A stretch of 64,000 nt of DNA from Methylocapsa sp. D3K7 (GTDB lineage Bacteria; Pseudomonadota; Alphaproteobacteria; Rhizobiales; Beijerinckiaceae), in assembly GCF_029855125.1 (NCBI RefSeq), contig NZ_CP123229.1:2896501-2960500 (forward strand). The letters are read 5' to 3'. Below, piece after piece: positions 10,048 to 19,778 of the stretch (position 1 is the first letter of the stretch; each line of letters begins with the position of its first letter). The translations under genes and the position numbers were made by a program. A model generated the notes under the pieces. That model was given only the letters and a program-made list of their open reading frames with translations, was not told the origin of the DNA and searched no databases.

Positions 10048-10707
10048 ATGACAGACTCTCATTCCCAAAAAGCCCGCGCGCCGCGCCTTTCACGGAGCTT
10101 TGCCGTCGCGGCTTTGGCATGTGTCGGGCTGGCGGTTATCCTATACGGGATCATGATGCCGGGCAGCAAGGAAGGCGCGGTCAACCCGGCCTGTCCAGGC
10201 GCGGCGGCCACGGTGGCACGGCTCAAACCACTTGTGCATGGCGAGATCGCCGCCCTCGGGCTTGCGTCGCAGCCAAGGCCCCTGCCAGTTCTGACATTCG
10301 ATGCGGCGGACGGAAAGAAAATAAGCCTGGCGGGTTTTAAGGGGCGGACAGTTCTGCTCAACCTATGGGCGACCTGGTGCGTGCCTTGCCGGCAGGAAAT
10401 GCCCGCACTCGACCGCTTGCAGGGTCTGCGCGGGTCCAAGGATTTTGCGGTTGTAGCCGTGAATATCGATACCGCGCGGCTCGACCGGCCGAAGGCGTTC
10501 TTGACCGAGATCGGCGTCAAGAATCTTGCCCTTTATACCGACAGCACAGCGGCGGCGTTTCAAAGCTTAAAACAGGCGGGCAAGGTGATCGGGCTGCCGA
10601 CGACGATTCTGATTGGCAAGGATGGCTGCGAAATCGGCACGATGGCTGGTCCGGCGCAGTGGGATTCGCCAGATGCGCTGGCGCTGATTGATGCGATTCA
10701 GGGCTGA
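10048..10707 (+). CDS. tlpA: TlpA family thiol:disulfide interchange protein
   Basis: A membrane-anchored periplasmic thioredoxin of 219 residues. One N-terminal helix (about residues 18-37) is followed by a thioredoxin fold with active site WCVPC and a cis-Pro motif GLPTT. Rhizobial TlpA reduces partner proteins such as ScoI in cytochrome oxidase biogenesis. The start at 10048 leaves a short charged leader (MTDSHSQK) before the helix. The gene is divergent from argH, an arrangement common in the order. An earlier ATG at 9982 would overlap argH and is rejected. Confidence 0.93.
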   Translation: MTDSHSQKARAPRLSRSFAVAALACVGLAVILYGIMMPGSKEGAVNPACPGAAATVARLKPLVHGEIAALGLASQPRPLPVLTFDAADGKKISLAGFKGRTVLLNLWATWCVPCRQEMPALDRLQGLRGSKDFAVVAVNIDTARLDRPKAFLTEIGVKNLALYTDSTAAAFQSLKQAGKVIGLPTTILIGKDGCEIGTMAGPAQWDSPDALALIDAIQG

Positions 10708-10719
10708 CAGGATTTGCCC

Positions 10720-11199
10720 TTAAAAACCGGGCGCACCCTTCATGATTTCATCCGCGGTCTTTTTTTGCGCCGGGCTCAGGATTGCGTACAGCGGCCGGAT
10801 CGCCGCCTCCATCGCCCGTAACGATTCAAGCCGCGCGGTCAGCCGGACGGCCGTCATTTCGAGGCTGTCGGGCAGGCTGGCGGACATCATCATCGCACGC
10901 GTCTGTTCGTTCTCCGTCGAATTGCAGAGGCGGGCGTTTTTTTCCTTATCGGTGCGGAAGATGTCGGCGAAGACATTCCACTGCGGCAACTGTTCGGGCG
11001 TGATTTTGAGTTCGGTTTTGAGATAGGCGAGTTGACCGTCGATATGTTCGGCGGCTCGGCACATCATCCCCCGTCCGCCCATGGCTGGATCCATGGGTCC
11101 CGGCATAGTCTGTTCTTGAGCGATGGCTGCCCCAAATCCGCCCGCCGTGCTCAAAAGCGCGGCTATCGCGACGGCACGAAGCCCGAGAATCGGCCGCAT
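10720..11199 (-). CDS. Periplasmic LTxxQ (Spy/CpxP-like) protein
   Basis: A 159-residue secreted protein: a signal peptide of about 30 residues ends near AAIAQ, followed by an all-helical body with two LTxxQ-type motifs (ITPEQ and LSPAQ). Such proteins are periplasmic chaperone-like or metal-stress sensors related to Spy/CpxP; the exact role is not known here. ATG 11199 has a strong AAGGAG 6 nt upstream, which decides the start over the longer frame. The C-terminus converges on tlpA with a 12-bp gap. Confidence 0.82.
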   Translation of the reverse strand: MRPILGLRAVAIAALLSTAGGFGAAIAQEQTMPGPMDPAMGGRGMMCRAAEHIDGQLAYLKTELKITPEQLPQWNVFADIFRTDKEKNARLCNSTENEQTRAMMMSASLPDSLEMTAVRLTARLESLRAMEAAIRPLYAILSPAQKKTADEIMKGAPGF

Positions 11200-11233
11200 G
11201 AGGATCTCCTTGCTGAGCGCGACGATAAATACC

Positions 11234-12184
11234 TTACCAAAGGGGTACGCCGTAGGCGGGATAGACAGCGTTATAGGCAGGGTACCCATAACCGGAATAA
11301 TCATAGCCGTAGTAGGGGTAATCCCCGCCCCACGCCGTGTTGTCGAGAGCTGCGACGCTTACTAGCCCCAGTCCGAAACCGGGCCACCAGTCCCAGCCAT
11401 AGGCCGGTCCCCAGCCGCCCCACCCCCAGCTTGGCCAGCCCCAACCAGGCCATCCGACGCCCCAGCCCCAACTGTTCCAACCACCCCAACCCCAGCCTCG
11501 CCCCCAACCCCAGCCATTGCCGCCCCAGCCCCAGCCTCGTCCCCAGCCGTTGCCGCCCCAGCCATGACCCCAACCGTTGCTGCCGAAATGACCGGCGTGC
11601 AAGGCCGCCATGCTGGCGGCGCCATTGCGAAAGGCGGCATTTCCTCCGGTGAAGCCTCGGCCAGGTTGGACACCAGCCAATCCTCTATTGAACCCTGCGC
11701 CGCCGCGGGCGCCAGCTACACCCCGTTGGAAAGCTGGCGGACGTTGAAGATGAGAGTTCGCAAAACCGCGATTGAAGCCGCCGCCGGCAAAGCCTCGAGA
11801 GTAACCCCCATAGCCCGGCCGGAACCCTCCGTAACCAGGCCGAAACCCGCCATAGCCGGGACGAACGCCCGCGAAACCTCGATGAAAACCTCCGAAACCC
11901 CGAGGGCCTGCAAACCCTCCAAAGCCACCACGGATGCCCCCAAAGCCGCCCCGGAATCCGCCAAAACCGCCGCCATGGAAACCACCCCCGTGTAATCCAC
12001 CGCCACCGCCGCGCCCAAAGCCAAGCGCGGGGGCAGCCGCATTCAAGCTCAGCAAAAGGCCGAGCGTTAGGGCACAGAGAAAGGCACAAAGGCTTTTCAG
12101 CGAGCTTTCCCCGGTGGCAGACGGGAAGGGGCTGCGCGCCAATCTCGTTTTCATCACCGGATCAACGGTTGCCATAGGACGCAA
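11234..12184 (-). CDS. Gly/Tyr/Trp-rich secreted low-complexity protein
   Basis: About 316 residues with a hydrophobic signal region (LCALTLGLLLSLNAAAPALG). The mature part is dominated by Gly: GGG-rich blocks, GYGGFRPGYGGFRP tandem units, then a GWGWGG Trp/Gly tract and a Tyr-rich tail. Compositionally it resembles cell-surface or structural glycine-rich proteins. No catalytic domain is visible. The TTG at 12184 lies just after GGAGGAGG; ATG 12175 or 12154 are alternatives. The frame survives a strongly repetitive stretch without stops, which supports coding. Confidence 0.7.
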   Translation of the reverse strand: MRPMATVDPVMKTRLARSPFPSATGESSLKSLCAFLCALTLGLLLSLNAAAPALGFGRGGGGGLHGGGFHGGGFGGFRGGFGGIRGGFGGFAGPRGFGGFHRGFAGVRPGYGGFRPGYGGFRPGYGGYSRGFAGGGFNRGFANSHLQRPPAFQRGVAGARGGAGFNRGLAGVQPGRGFTGGNAAFRNGAASMAALHAGHFGSNGWGHGWGGNGWGRGWGWGGNGWGWGRGWGWGGWNSWGWGVGWPGWGWPSWGWGGWGPAYGWDWWPGFGLGLVSVAALDNTAWGGDYPYYGYDYSGYGYPAYNAVYPAYGVPLW

Positions 12185-12205
12185 AGCCTCCTCCAGCAGA
12201 GCGGT

Positions 12206-12544
12206 CTACGCCTTGGCGGGCTGTTTGCACGAAATATTTTTGCCTGTCAGATGGGCCGCAAGTTCACCCGATTGAAACATTTCGCGGACGATGTCGCAGC
12301 CGCCGATGAATTCGCCCTTGATGTACAGTTGGGGGATCGTCGGCCAGCTGGAAAACTCCTTGATGCCTTGGCGAATCTCGTCATTGGCAAGGCAATTGAC
12401 CGCCTCATAGGTCACGTCGAGATATCTTAGAATCTGCACGACCTGGCCGGAAAATCCGCACTGCGGGAAATCAGGCGTTCCCTTCATAAACAGCACGACG
12501 TCATTTTTGTCGATCGTCGCCTGGATATCATCCTTGATTGGCAT
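12206..12544 (-). CDS. grxD: Monothiol glutaredoxin, Grx4/GrxD type
   Basis: A 112-residue class II glutaredoxin with the monothiol active site CGFS (context FPQCGFSGQ), the glutathione-binding [16 protein letters not shown] block and the GGCDIV motif. Together with BolA proteins it binds a bridging [2Fe-2S] cluster used for Fe-S trafficking and iron sensing in the cytoplasm. The bolA-like gene lies 45 bp upstream in the same direction, so an operon is likely. Confidence 0.95.
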   Translation of the reverse strand: MPIKDDIQATIDKNDVVLFMKGTPDFPQCGFSGQVVQILRYLDVTYEAVNCLANDEIRQGIKEFSSWPTIPQLYIKGEFIGGCDIVREMFQSGELAAHLTGKNISCKQPAKA

Positions 12545-12589
12545 TGGCTGTCCTTTCAGAAAATCGGTAAGGCGGGAAATACGCCTGGA

Positions 12590-12823
12590 TTATTTTGGCG
12601 CGGCTGTTTGAAGCTGCAGCGCATGTAAAGCCCCGCCCATCGCGGTGCCGAGCGCCTTATAGACGAGCTGGTGCTGCTGGAGTTTGGATTTGCCGGCGAA
12701 TTCCGAGGAAATGACAGTCGCCGCCCAATGGTCGTTGTCATCCGCTAGGGCGGTGAGCGCGACCTCCGCGTCTGGAATACCTTGTTTGATCAAGCGTTCG
12801 ATTTCATATGACGGCATGGGCAT
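12590..12823 (-). CDS. bolA: BolA family protein
   Basis: A 77-residue BolA/IbaG-like protein, partner of the neighbouring monothiol glutaredoxin in Fe-S cluster binding. The start at ATG 12823 (MPMPSYEIERLI) matches the family N-terminus. The fold elements PDAEVALTAL, DNDHWAATVISSEF and HQLVYKALG are recognisable. The longer open frame up to 12892 overlaps purL's end and is not needed. Confidence 0.9.
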   Translation of the reverse strand: MPMPSYEIERLIKQGIPDAEVALTALADDNDHWAATVISSEFAGKSKLQQHQLVYKALGTAMGGALHALQLQTAAPK

Positions 12824-12855
12824 GGCGATGGGTCTTTCTCGTCGATGGGGCGCAC

Positions 12856-15069
12856 TCAAGACTCGGCGCCAGCCATATATTTCGGCAGCCAATCTTCGTT
12901 GGCTTCCGTTAGATCATCCAGCAATATGGCGGTCCGGGCGCCGAGGGTCAACGCTTCGCCGCCGGTCATGCCGAGGATTTCGCAGGCGACGCCCGCGAGT
13001 TGCGCAGCGCCGAGGATTTCGCTGGCAGTGTCAGGAGCGGCCGTGAGAATATAGCGCGCCTGGTCCTCGCCGAACAGAAACCCATGCTCCGGCAACGATG
13101 CCGGAAGTTCAATGGACGCGCCAATCCCTCCCGCGATCGCCATTTCGGCCAGCGCCACCGCCAGGCCGCCATCTGAAATATCATGCACGGCGGTCACCGC
13201 GCCGATTGCGATGAGGCCGCGCACGAAATCGCCATTGCGGCGTTCCACTGCCAGATCGACGGGCGGCGGCGCGCCGTCCTCACGTCCGCAAATGTCGCGC
13301 AAATAGATCGACTGGCCGAGCCAGCCGCGTGTCTCGCCGATCAGCAGAATTTGTTCGCCCGGTGCCTTGAACGCCAAACTCGCGCTGCGGCTCACGTCGT
13401 CGAGGAGCCCGACACCGCCGATCGCCGGGGTCGGCGAAATCCCACGCCCGCTGCTCTCATTGTAGAGCGAGACATTGCCGGAAACGACCGGGAAATCGAG
13501 CGCCCGGCACGCCTCGCCAATTCCCGCGATGCAGGAGATAAGCTGGCCCATGATTTCGGGTTTTTCGGGATTGCCGAAATTCAGATTGTCGGTGATGGCG
13601 CGGGGCAGGGCGCCGACGGCGGTCAGGTTGCGCCATGCCTCAGCAACTGCCTGTTTGCCACCTTCGAAAGGGTCGGCCAGACAATAGCGCTGGGTCACGT
13701 CGGTCGTCAGCGCAAGGCCCTTCGGCCCGTCACCAATGCGGATAACGGCCGCGTCGCCGCCTGGCGCCTGCACCGTATTGCCCAGGATCAAATGGTCGTA
13801 TTGCTCATAAATCCAACGCTTGGAACAAAGATCGGGAGAGCCCAGCAAACGTATCAGCGAGTCAGCGCTTGAGATGGGCGGGGTGACGGCCGTGGGATCA
13901 ATCTTGGGCGGCTTGGACGTCTCGACAGAGGGACGATCATACAGTGGCGCCGCATCGCCAAGCTCCTTGATCGGTAGATCGGCTTTAAGGTTCCCAGCAT
14001 GGCTGACTGTAAAGCGCAAACTGTTGGTTGTTTCGCCGATGACCGCGAAATCGAGCCCCCATTTGCGGAACACCGCCTCAGCCTGCGCTTGCCGCGCCGG
14101 ATCGAGCACCATCAGCATCCGCTCCTGGCTTTCGGAGAGGAGCATTTCATAAGCGGTCATCCCGGTCTCGCGGCAGGGCACCTGATCGAGATCGAGCGCG
14201 ATCCCGAGATTGCCCTTGGCGCCCATTTCGACCGCCGAGGAGGTGAGGCCCGCCGCGCCCATATCCTGGATCGCGATGACCGCGCCGGTCTGCATCAATT
14301 CGAGGCACGCCTCGAGCAGCAGCTTTTCGGTAAAAGGATCGCCAACCTGCACCGCCGGGCGTTTTGTTTCCGCGTCGGCCTCGAAAGACGCCGAGGCCAT
14401 GGTCGCGCCATGGATACCGTCGCGTCCGGTTTTTGAGCCGAGATAGACGATTTTGTTGCCGATCCCGCTCGCCTTCGCGTAGAAAATCTCGTCGGATTTG
14501 GCGATTCCCACCGCCATGGCATTGACGAGGATATTGCCGTCGTAGCTGCGATCGAAATTGGTCGAACCGCCGACGGTCGGCACTCCAAAACTATTGCCAT
14601 AGGCGCCAATCCCGGCGACGACACCCGCGACAAGATGGCGCGTGCGCGAATGGTCCGGCGCACCAAAACGCAACAGGTTCAAGCAGGCCACGGGCCGCGC
14701 GCCCATGGTGAACACATCGCGCAAGATTCCGCCAACGCCGGTCGCGGCGCCCTGAAACGGCTCGATGTAGGAGGGATGATTGTGGCTCTCCATCTTGAAG
14801 ACGCAGGCGAGCCCATCGCCGATGTCGATGATCCCGGCGTTTTCGCCCGGCCCCTGGATGACCCAGGGCGCCTTGGTGGGAAGTCCGCGCAAATGTTTGC
14901 GCGAGGATTTGTAGGAACAATGCTCGTTCCACATGGCCGAGAAAATGCCGAGCTCGGTGAACGTCGGGGTCCGGCCGATAAGGGCGAGAATGCGCTCATA
15001 TTCGTCCGGCTTTAGCCCATGCGCGGCGGCGAGGTCGGGGGTGACTGTGGGTTCGATGCTCGCGTGCAC
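12856..15069 (-). CDS. purL: Phosphoribosylformylglycinamidine synthase subunit PurL
   Basis: Large synthetase subunit for the fourth step of purine synthesis, converting FGAR to FGAM with ATP and ammonia from PurQ. It is the short (737-residue) PurL that works with PurQ and PurS. Characteristic stretches include EHCSYKSSR near residue 50, ESHNHPS near 95 and GGTSNFDRS-like GGSTNFD near 175, plus the repeated AIRS-like halves with [10 protein letters not shown] near 625. The protein appears intact. It is encoded 36 bp downstream of purQ, in order purS-purQ-purL. Confidence 0.96.
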   Translation of the reverse strand: MHASIEPTVTPDLAAAHGLKPDEYERILALIGRTPTFTELGIFSAMWNEHCSYKSSRKHLRGLPTKAPWVIQGPGENAGIIDIGDGLACVFKMESHNHPSYIEPFQGAATGVGGILRDVFTMGARPVACLNLLRFGAPDHSRTRHLVAGVVAGIGAYGNSFGVPTVGGSTNFDRSYDGNILVNAMAVGIAKSDEIFYAKASGIGNKIVYLGSKTGRDGIHGATMASASFEADAETKRPAVQVGDPFTEKLLLEACLELMQTGAVIAIQDMGAAGLTSSAVEMGAKGNLGIALDLDQVPCRETGMTAYEMLLSESQERMLMVLDPARQAQAEAVFRKWGLDFAVIGETTNSLRFTVSHAGNLKADLPIKELGDAAPLYDRPSVETSKPPKIDPTAVTPPISSADSLIRLLGSPDLCSKRWIYEQYDHLILGNTVQAPGGDAAVIRIGDGPKGLALTTDVTQRYCLADPFEGGKQAVAEAWRNLTAVGALPRAITDNLNFGNPEKPEIMGQLISCIAGIGEACRALDFPVVSGNVSLYNESSGRGISPTPAIGGVGLLDDVSRSASLAFKAPGEQILLIGETRGWLGQSIYLRDICGREDGAPPPVDLAVERRNGDFVRGLIAIGAVTAVHDISDGGLAVALAEMAIAGGIGASIELPASLPEHGFLFGEDQARYILTAAPDTASEILGAAQLAGVACEILGMTGGEALTLGARTAILLDDLTEANEDWLPKYMAGAES

Positions 15070-15105
15070 GGGATCTCCGGGTCGGCCTTGAGCCGGAAGA
15101 AGGAT

Positions 15106-15804
15106 TCAAGCCGCTTTTGTAAAGCCGGCAATGCTCTCGAACAAGCCGCGCCCGTCGGTCCCGCCAACCAGCGGATCAATGAGGTTTTCTGGGTGCGGCA
15201 TCAGGCCGAGCACGCGGAAATTCTCCGAATAGATCCCGGCGATATGATTGGTCGATCCATTGGGATTTGCGCTGCCACCGATAATGCCTCGCCCGTCGCA
15301 ATAGCGGAAGGCGACGCGGCCATCCCCCTCAAGGCGTTTGATGGTCTCCCCGTCCGCCTCGTAATTGCCCTCGCCATGCGCGATCGCAACTTTGATCACC
15401 TGACCCTTGGCATAGTGTGATGTGAACGGCGTATCGTTGCGCTCGACGGCAAGATGCTGCATCCGGCAGACAAAGCGCAAATTGGCGTTGCGCATCAACA
15501 CGCCGGGCAAAATCCCGGCCTCGACCAGAATCTGAAATCCGTTGCAGATGCCGAGCACCAAACCGCCCCGTGCGGCATGGGCATGGACAGCGTCCATAAT
15601 GGGGGCGCGAGCGGCAATGGCCCCGCAACGTAAATAATCGCCGTAAGAAAATCCGCCTGGCAGCACGACAAGGCCGACACCGGAGGGCAGCTCCCGCTCG
15701 CCATGCCAGACGAGCGGCGGTTTTTTGCCGGTCACTGTCTCGATGGCGCGGATCGCATCCTTCTCGCGATTCGAGCCGGGGAAAAGAATGATGGCCGCGT
15801 TCAG
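15106..15804 (-). CDS. purQ: Phosphoribosylformylglycinamidine synthase, glutaminase subunit PurQ (apparent CTG start)
   Basis: Class I glutamine amidotransferase that supplies ammonia to PurL. The nucleophile motif GICNGFQ and the conserved PGGFSYGDYLR block are present. The first ATG/GTG/TTG in frame would remove the conserved N-terminal strand and FPGSN turn. Reading upstream, the frame continues as NAAIILFPGSNREKDAIR to a CTG at 15804 that overlaps the purS stop (CTGA). With that start the length is 232 residues, normal for the family. I therefore infer non-canonical CTG initiation coupled to purS termination; a mutated or mis-sequenced ATG/GTG is the alternative. Confidence 0.88.
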   Translation of the reverse strand: MNAAIILFPGSNREKDAIRAIETVTGKKPPLVWHGERELPSGVGLVVLPGGFSYGDYLRCGAIAARAPIMDAVHAHAARGGLVLGICNGFQILVEAGILPGVLMRNANLRFVCRMQHLAVERNDTPFTSHYAKGQVIKVAIAHGEGNYEADGETIKRLEGDGRVAFRYCDGRGIIGGSANPNGSTNHIAGIYSENFRVLGLMPHPENLIDPLVGGTDGRGLFESIAGFTKAA

Positions 15805-16040
15805 AGGAGTTCTACCTGGAAATTCTCAATGACTTGGTTGGCGAGCAATTTCTCGCACGCACCGCGCAGCACTCCCGCTGCCGTGGTGCGGTCTTCTGCG
15901 GCAACCTCGACTTCGAACAATTTGCCTTGCCGCACGCTGCCGATCCCATCGACGCCAAGCGACTTGAGGGCTCCCTCGATCGCCTTGCCTTGCGGATCGA
16001 GGATACCGTCCTTGAGCGTAACGAAGACGCGCGCTTTCAT
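15801..16040 (-). CDS. purS: Phosphoribosylformylglycinamidine synthase subunit PurS
   Basis: A 79-residue bridging subunit of the PurSQL complex, thought to help couple glutaminase and synthetase. Typical features are MKARVFVTLKDGILDPQGKA at the start and GVDGIGSVRQGKLFEV in the middle. Its TGA overlaps the probable CTG start of purQ, giving tight translational coupling. Confidence 0.95.
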   Translation of the reverse strand: MKARVFVTLKDGILDPQGKAIEGALKSLGVDGIGSVRQGKLFEVEVAAEDRTTAAGVLRGACEKLLANQVIENFQVELL

Positions 16041-16089
16041 CGGTCTGTTAGCCCCCTTGTCCCTTTGCCGGCTGCAGCCAAAATCGCCT

Positions 16090-16311
16090 TCAATAGACGC
16101 GGCGGCGAACCGCGCGGCGCGTCGTCCGGCGGGCGGTGCGGCGATAGACGCCGACCTTCACTACCACGCCCTCGGATATGGAGAGCCTTGCGGGAGCGGA
16201 GATTTCAGATGACGTGCGGACCATTGGAGCGGCCTCTGCCTCCATGCCCAAAAGCAGCACAAGTCCAAGCCCGTAAACACATTTACACAGAATGTCCGAT
16301 GCTTTGAACAT
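16090..16311 (-). CDS. Small secreted basic protein, unknown
   Basis: A 73-residue protein with a signal-like hydrophobic stretch (LGLVLLLGMEAEA) and a very basic tail (RRTARRTTRRAVRRR). AAAGGAAA lies about 7 nt upstream of the ATG. It sits between purS and purC on the same strand. I recognise no family. A short Arg-rich tail could bind anionic polymers, but that is speculation. Confidence 0.5.
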   Translation of the reverse strand: MFKASDILCKCVYGLGLVLLLGMEAEAAPMVRTSSEISAPARLSISEGVVVKVGVYRRTARRTTRRAVRRRVY

Positions 16312-16383
16312 GGCCCATTTCCTTTAAATGACGGGAAGAAAAATTCTGGCGGTCCGGGCTGGCCGGACCGGCGCAAACCTGTG

Positions 16384-17148
16384 TCATTGTACGAGCTTTG
16401 GCCCAACCGCGCGCGGCTGTTCGTTCTCTTGCAGGATGCCGAGCCGTCGCGCGACTTCCGTATAGGCCTCGACCAAGCCGCCGAGGTCACGGCGGAAGCG
16501 ATCCTTGTCGAGCTTGTCGTTCGATTTGATGTCCCACAGGCGGCACGAATCAGGGGAGATCTCGTCGGCGACGACGATGCGCATCATTTCGCCTTCCCAT
16601 AGGCGGCCGCATTCCATCTTGAAATCGACAAGCCGGATGCCGACGCCCAGGAATAGCCCGGAGAGGAAATCATTGACCCGGATCGCGAGCGACATGATGT
16701 CGTCGATCTCCTGAGGCGTCGCCCAGCCGAAGGCTGTGATATGCTCTTCCGAGACCATCGGGTCGTTGAGTTCGTCGTTCTTATAGTAGAATTCGATGAT
16801 CGAGCGCGGCAGCTGGGTGCCTTCCTCGATGCCGAGACGGGTCGAAAGCGATCCGGCGGCGACGTTGCGGACAACCACTTCGAGAGGGACAATTTCCACT
16901 TCCCGAATCAATTGTTCCCGCATATTGAGACGGCGGATGAAATGCGTCGGCACGCCGATATCGTTGAGATTTTGAAAAACGAATTCCGAAATGCGGTTGT
17001 TGAGCACCCCTTTTCCGTCGATCACCTCGTGCTTCTTGGCGTTGAACGCCGTTGCATCGTCCTTGAAGTGCTGAATCAGTGTGCCAGGCTCGGGGCCCTC
17101 ATAGAGAACCTTTGCCTTGCCTTCGTAGATGCGCCGGCGGCGATTCAT
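16384..17148 (-). CDS. purC: Phosphoribosylaminoimidazole-succinocarboxamide synthase
   Basis: SAICAR synthetase: joins CAIR with aspartate using ATP in the purine pathway. From ATG 17148 the protein begins [18 protein letters not shown], the standard N-terminus, and is 254 residues long. Conserved blocks are [36 protein letters not shown] and [13 protein letters not shown]. An in-frame ATG at 17178 adds ten residues; neither start has a strong ribosome binding site. It is the most upstream gene of the purC-purS-purQ-purL series on this strand. Confidence 0.95.
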   Translation of the reverse strand: MNRRRRIYEGKAKVLYEGPEPGTLIQHFKDDATAFNAKKHEVIDGKGVLNNRISEFVFQNLNDIGVPTHFIRRLNMREQLIREVEIVPLEVVVRNVAAGSLSTRLGIEEGTQLPRSIIEFYYKNDELNDPMVSEEHITAFGWATPQEIDDIMSLAIRVNDFLSGLFLGVGIRLVDFKMECGRLWEGEMMRIVVADEISPDSCRLWDIKSNDKLDKDRFRRDLGGLVEAYTEVARRLGILQENEQPRAVGPKLVQ

Positions 17149-17178
17149 TGGGATTAACCGTGGCTTGAGGTGATCCAT

Positions 17179-17644
17179 GGGGGGCCGTGGCTCCTTGTAT
17201 AACATCCTAAGTTCCGCATGCGGTGTGCGCGATGAGCACCCACGGAAGCAGAAAGCAGAGGCTATGCGTTTATGTGTTGCCGCGGTATCGAGGGGGCCGG
17301 GACTTTTTCCGGGTGCGGAGCGAGCCAGCCAAACCCAACCTATCCGAAAGCGGTTTTTTGTACAATGCCAAGCCAAACATCATCTAACGCGGCACATGCT
17401 CTAAGAAACATGTACCGCCCCAGCACTCTGCCGAGCTGACACTATGCCACGTGAGAGGAATTTTTCGCAGGATTGACCCTCCGTGTAGAAACGGACATTT
17501 GTCCTTTAGCAGAGATTTGAATCGGGACATAGAAAGAAATAGAGCTGCAACGTTGCTTTGCCCGAGGGTGACGCCCTCGCGAAACGTTGCTAGGATGGGG
17601 CCACCGCTGCGATGCGGAGGCACAACAGTTTGCTGGGGAGAATT
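17179..17644. other. Intergenic region between divergent purC and the DUF1476 gene
   Basis: About 466 bp with no convincing gene on either strand. It must contain the purC promoter and the DUF1476-gene promoter. I saw no recognisable operator, riboswitch or repeat. Confidence 0.6.
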
Positions 17645-17983
17645 ATGACGACTTTCGACGAGCGCGAGAATGCCTTTGAAGCGAAGCTCGCCCATGACGA
17701 GGAATTGCGGTTCCTGGCGCGGGCGCGGCGCGACAAAAGGCTCGGCCTTTGGGCCGCGGAAAAACTCGGCAAAGCGGGAGTCGAGGCGGAGGCTTATGCC
17801 GGGGGTCTCCTTGCCGCGGATGTCCAGAAAGCCGGGTCGGAGCAGATCGTCAAAACCATCCGCGCCGACTTCGATCGCGCCGGAGTGGCGATCACCGATC
17901 CGCAAATTCGCAAGCAAATGGAGGAGCTTTTCGCGGCGGCGGTCGATGAACTTACGAAAGGCACGGGGCAGGGGAAGAAGTGA
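17645..17983 (+). CDS. DUF1476 protein (ATP synthase inhibitor zeta-like)
   Basis: A 112-residue helical protein starting MTTFDERENAFEAKLAHDEE, the signature N-terminus of the alphaproteobacterial DUF1476 family. The family includes the Paracoccus zeta subunit, a natural inhibitor of F1-ATPase acting through its N-terminus. ATG 17645 is preceded by GGGGAG at good spacing. It is divergent from purC, as in many rhizobia. The inhibitory function is inferred from the family. Confidence 0.92.
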   Translation: MTTFDERENAFEAKLAHDEELRFLARARRDKRLGLWAAEKLGKAGVEAEAYAGGLLAADVQKAGSEQIVKTIRADFDRAGVAITDPQIRKQMEELFAAAVDELTKGTGQGKK

Positions 17984-18030
17984 TCAGGGAATAGCTTAAG
18001 TCCTGCGGCGCGAACAAGGCAAGACCCCAG

Positions 18031-18070
18031 AAAATCTCCGCGGCAAATTTAGAGCTATCGCGGATTTTTT
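18031..18070 (+). terminator. Rho-independent terminator after the DUF1476 gene
   Basis: Inverted repeat with core CCGCG / CGCGG extended by AAAATC / GATTTT around a 16-nt loop, followed by a T-run. It lies about 50 bp after the DUF1476 stop and just outside the island boundary. Confidence 0.6.
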
Positions 18071-18141
18071 CTTGCTCTCATCCGCGCCGCACCCGCCTGG
18101 TCTCGCGGATATTGGCGTCATCTTGAAAGAGACGGATAAAA

Positions 18142-18191
18142 TGGTGGGCGCGACAGGGATTGAACCTGTGACCCCTCCCGTGTGAAGGGAG
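18142..18191 (-). repeat. Left attachment repeat (3' fragment of tRNA-Val)
   Basis: These 50 bp are identical to 58196-58245. They equal the tRNA-Val(CAC) gene from its anticodon stem to the CCA end. The sequence then departs (gcgtgg instead of tgctct), so this is a tRNA 3' fragment left by site-specific integration and not a working tRNA. Confidence 0.95.
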
Positions 18192-18306
18192 GCGTGGCCT
18201 GTTTTCCAGAATTTTCCACTGCTTTCTGAGTGTGGTCATACGTTTGAAAAGACAAAGGTTTCATTTTACTTTATGTTTCCGGGGATAGATGCAGATAGCG
18301 GCGGAT

Positions 18307-18336
18307 TGCTTCCCCGTGCTTCCCTATTGCTTCCCC
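18307..18336 (+). promoter_or_regulatory. Three TGCTTCCC(C) repeats, candidate integrase arm sites
   Basis: TGCTTCCC(C) occurs at 18307-18315, 18317-18324 and 18328-18336, immediately before the integrase gene. The same motif occurs twice at the other island end (58109-58117 and 58120-58128). Short direct repeats at both ends of an element fit arm-type binding sites for its tyrosine recombinase. Confidence 0.55.
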
Positions 18337-18343
18337 GGAGCCT

Positions 18344-19684
18344 ATGCCCAAAATCACCAAGCGACTTGTCGATACCTTGCGGCCGAAACCTGGGGGTGAC
18401 CTGTTTGTATGGGATGACGCTCTTCGGGGGTTTGGCATCCGCAAGAAGCCATCCGGCGTGGCGTCTTTCCTCGTCCAATATCGGACGGCACAAGGGCGCA
18501 CTCGGCGCTATGCCTTCGGTAAGGTCGGCACACTCTCACCGGAAGAAGCGCGGACAAAGGCAAGAAAGCTGTTGGCCGATGTCGAGAACGGCAATGATCC
18601 GTCTGCACAACGATATGAGACGCGACAAGCCTTGACGGTGGCTGAATTGTGCGACCGCTATCTGGAAGCGGCGCGCGCCGGTCTCGTCACGACGCGGTTT
18701 GGTCGAGCCAAGAAATCGTCGACCATCGCAATCGACGAGGGGCGCGTTTCCCGTCACATAGTGCCAATCCTTGGCAAGAAGGTCGCGAGCTCCCTGACGC
18801 GCGCCGACGTGCAGTGCATGGCCGACGCCATCGCGGCCGGCAAGACCGCGACAATCATCAAGACGAAGGTTCGGGGCGTGGCGCGAGTCACCGGTGGGGC
18901 GGGCACCGCAACGAGGATCGTCGGCCTTTTCGGAGGCATTTGGACCTGGGCGGAGAAGCGAGGCGTCGTCAGCGGGGTCAACCCGGCGCACCGACTCGAG
19001 CTTCGAACCGATCAGCCTGGAGATCGCGTATTGTCGGCTGCGGAACTCGCCCGCCTGGGAGCTGTTTTGCGCCAGCGCGCGGGTGAAGCTCAAATGGCGT
19101 GCGCCGCATTGCGTTTGATCGCCCTTACCGGGCTGCGCCGAGGAGAGGCATACGGCCTGCGCTGGAGCGAGGTCGATTTAGACGGCAGTTGCTTGCGCCT
19201 TGCCGATTCAAAAACCGGCAGATCGATGCGCGCCGTCGGCGCAGCGGCGGTCCGGCACTTGCGCTCAATTCTTAGGCTCCACGACGAACTGGTTTTCCCA
19301 AGCAGGTCGGGCGCCGGTCCAGCCGATTTGAAAAAGCAGATCAGCGCTCTTTTCGATTGCGCGGGATTGCACGATGCTCGCGGCCACGACCTGCGGCGGA
19401 CATTCGCGAGCCTCGCCGCCGACGAAGGCTATGGAGACGCCACGATCGGGGAACTGCTCGGGCATGCGCGGCGAGGAGTGACGGCGCGACATTACATCCG
19501 TCGCCCGGATGCCGCACTGGTTGCTGCCGCTGACCGCGTAGCCGAACGCATCGCCGCGTCGCTCGACGAGCGGAAGGAGGGCGAAGACATCGATCTCCGC
19601 GCAACTCCGTCTGATGTGGCGGCGATAGATAGCCGAAAGGGCTGCGAGACTGTCCCATGGCTGAGAGTAAAGGGCGCAGGCTGA
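18344..19684 (+). CDS. int: Tyrosine-type site-specific integrase
   Basis: A 446-residue integrase with an N-terminal DUF4102-like arm-binding domain (about 1-90), a core-binding SAM-like domain (about 95-215) and a C-terminal catalytic domain. The catalytic set is complete: Arg265 (LTGLRRGE), Lys290, His348-Arg351 (GHDLRRTF), His374 (LLGHARRG) and the nucleophile Tyr384. It should integrate and excise the island at the tRNA-Val site. It sits at the end away from the intact tRNA. The C-terminal 40 residues beyond the catalytic domain are charged and have no assignment. Confidence 0.96.
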   Translation: MPKITKRLVDTLRPKPGGDLFVWDDALRGFGIRKKPSGVASFLVQYRTAQGRTRRYAFGKVGTLSPEEARTKARKLLADVENGNDPSAQRYETRQALTVAELCDRYLEAARAGLVTTRFGRAKKSSTIAIDEGRVSRHIVPILGKKVASSLTRADVQCMADAIAAGKTATIIKTKVRGVARVTGGAGTATRIVGLFGGIWTWAEKRGVVSGVNPAHRLELRTDQPGDRVLSAAELARLGAVLRQRAGEAQMACAALRLIALTGLRRGEAYGLRWSEVDLDGSCLRLADSKTGRSMRAVGAAAVRHLRSILRLHDELVFPSRSGAGPADLKKQISALFDCAGLHDARGHDLRRTFASLAADEGYGDATIGELLGHARRGVTARHYIRRPDAALVAAADRVAERIAASLDERKEGEDIDLRATPSDVAAIDSRKGCETVPWLRVKGAG

Positions 19685-19778
19685 TTTCAGGCACGCGCAG
19701 GGATAGGCCGGCCAGCCAACAAACCGAGGTGCATCACTTGGTTTCCTTGCGTCCTTCTGATGCTTGCGGATGCATGCA

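Noticed and set aside
11934..12275. Plus-strand Pro/Lys-rich frame
   Set aside because: It is the antisense shadow of the Gly-rich protein gene and overlaps its start.
18142..18191. A second tRNA-Val gene at the left island end
   Set aside because: Only the 3' 50 nt are present; the acceptor 5' strand and D arm are missing, so it is an attachment-site fragment.
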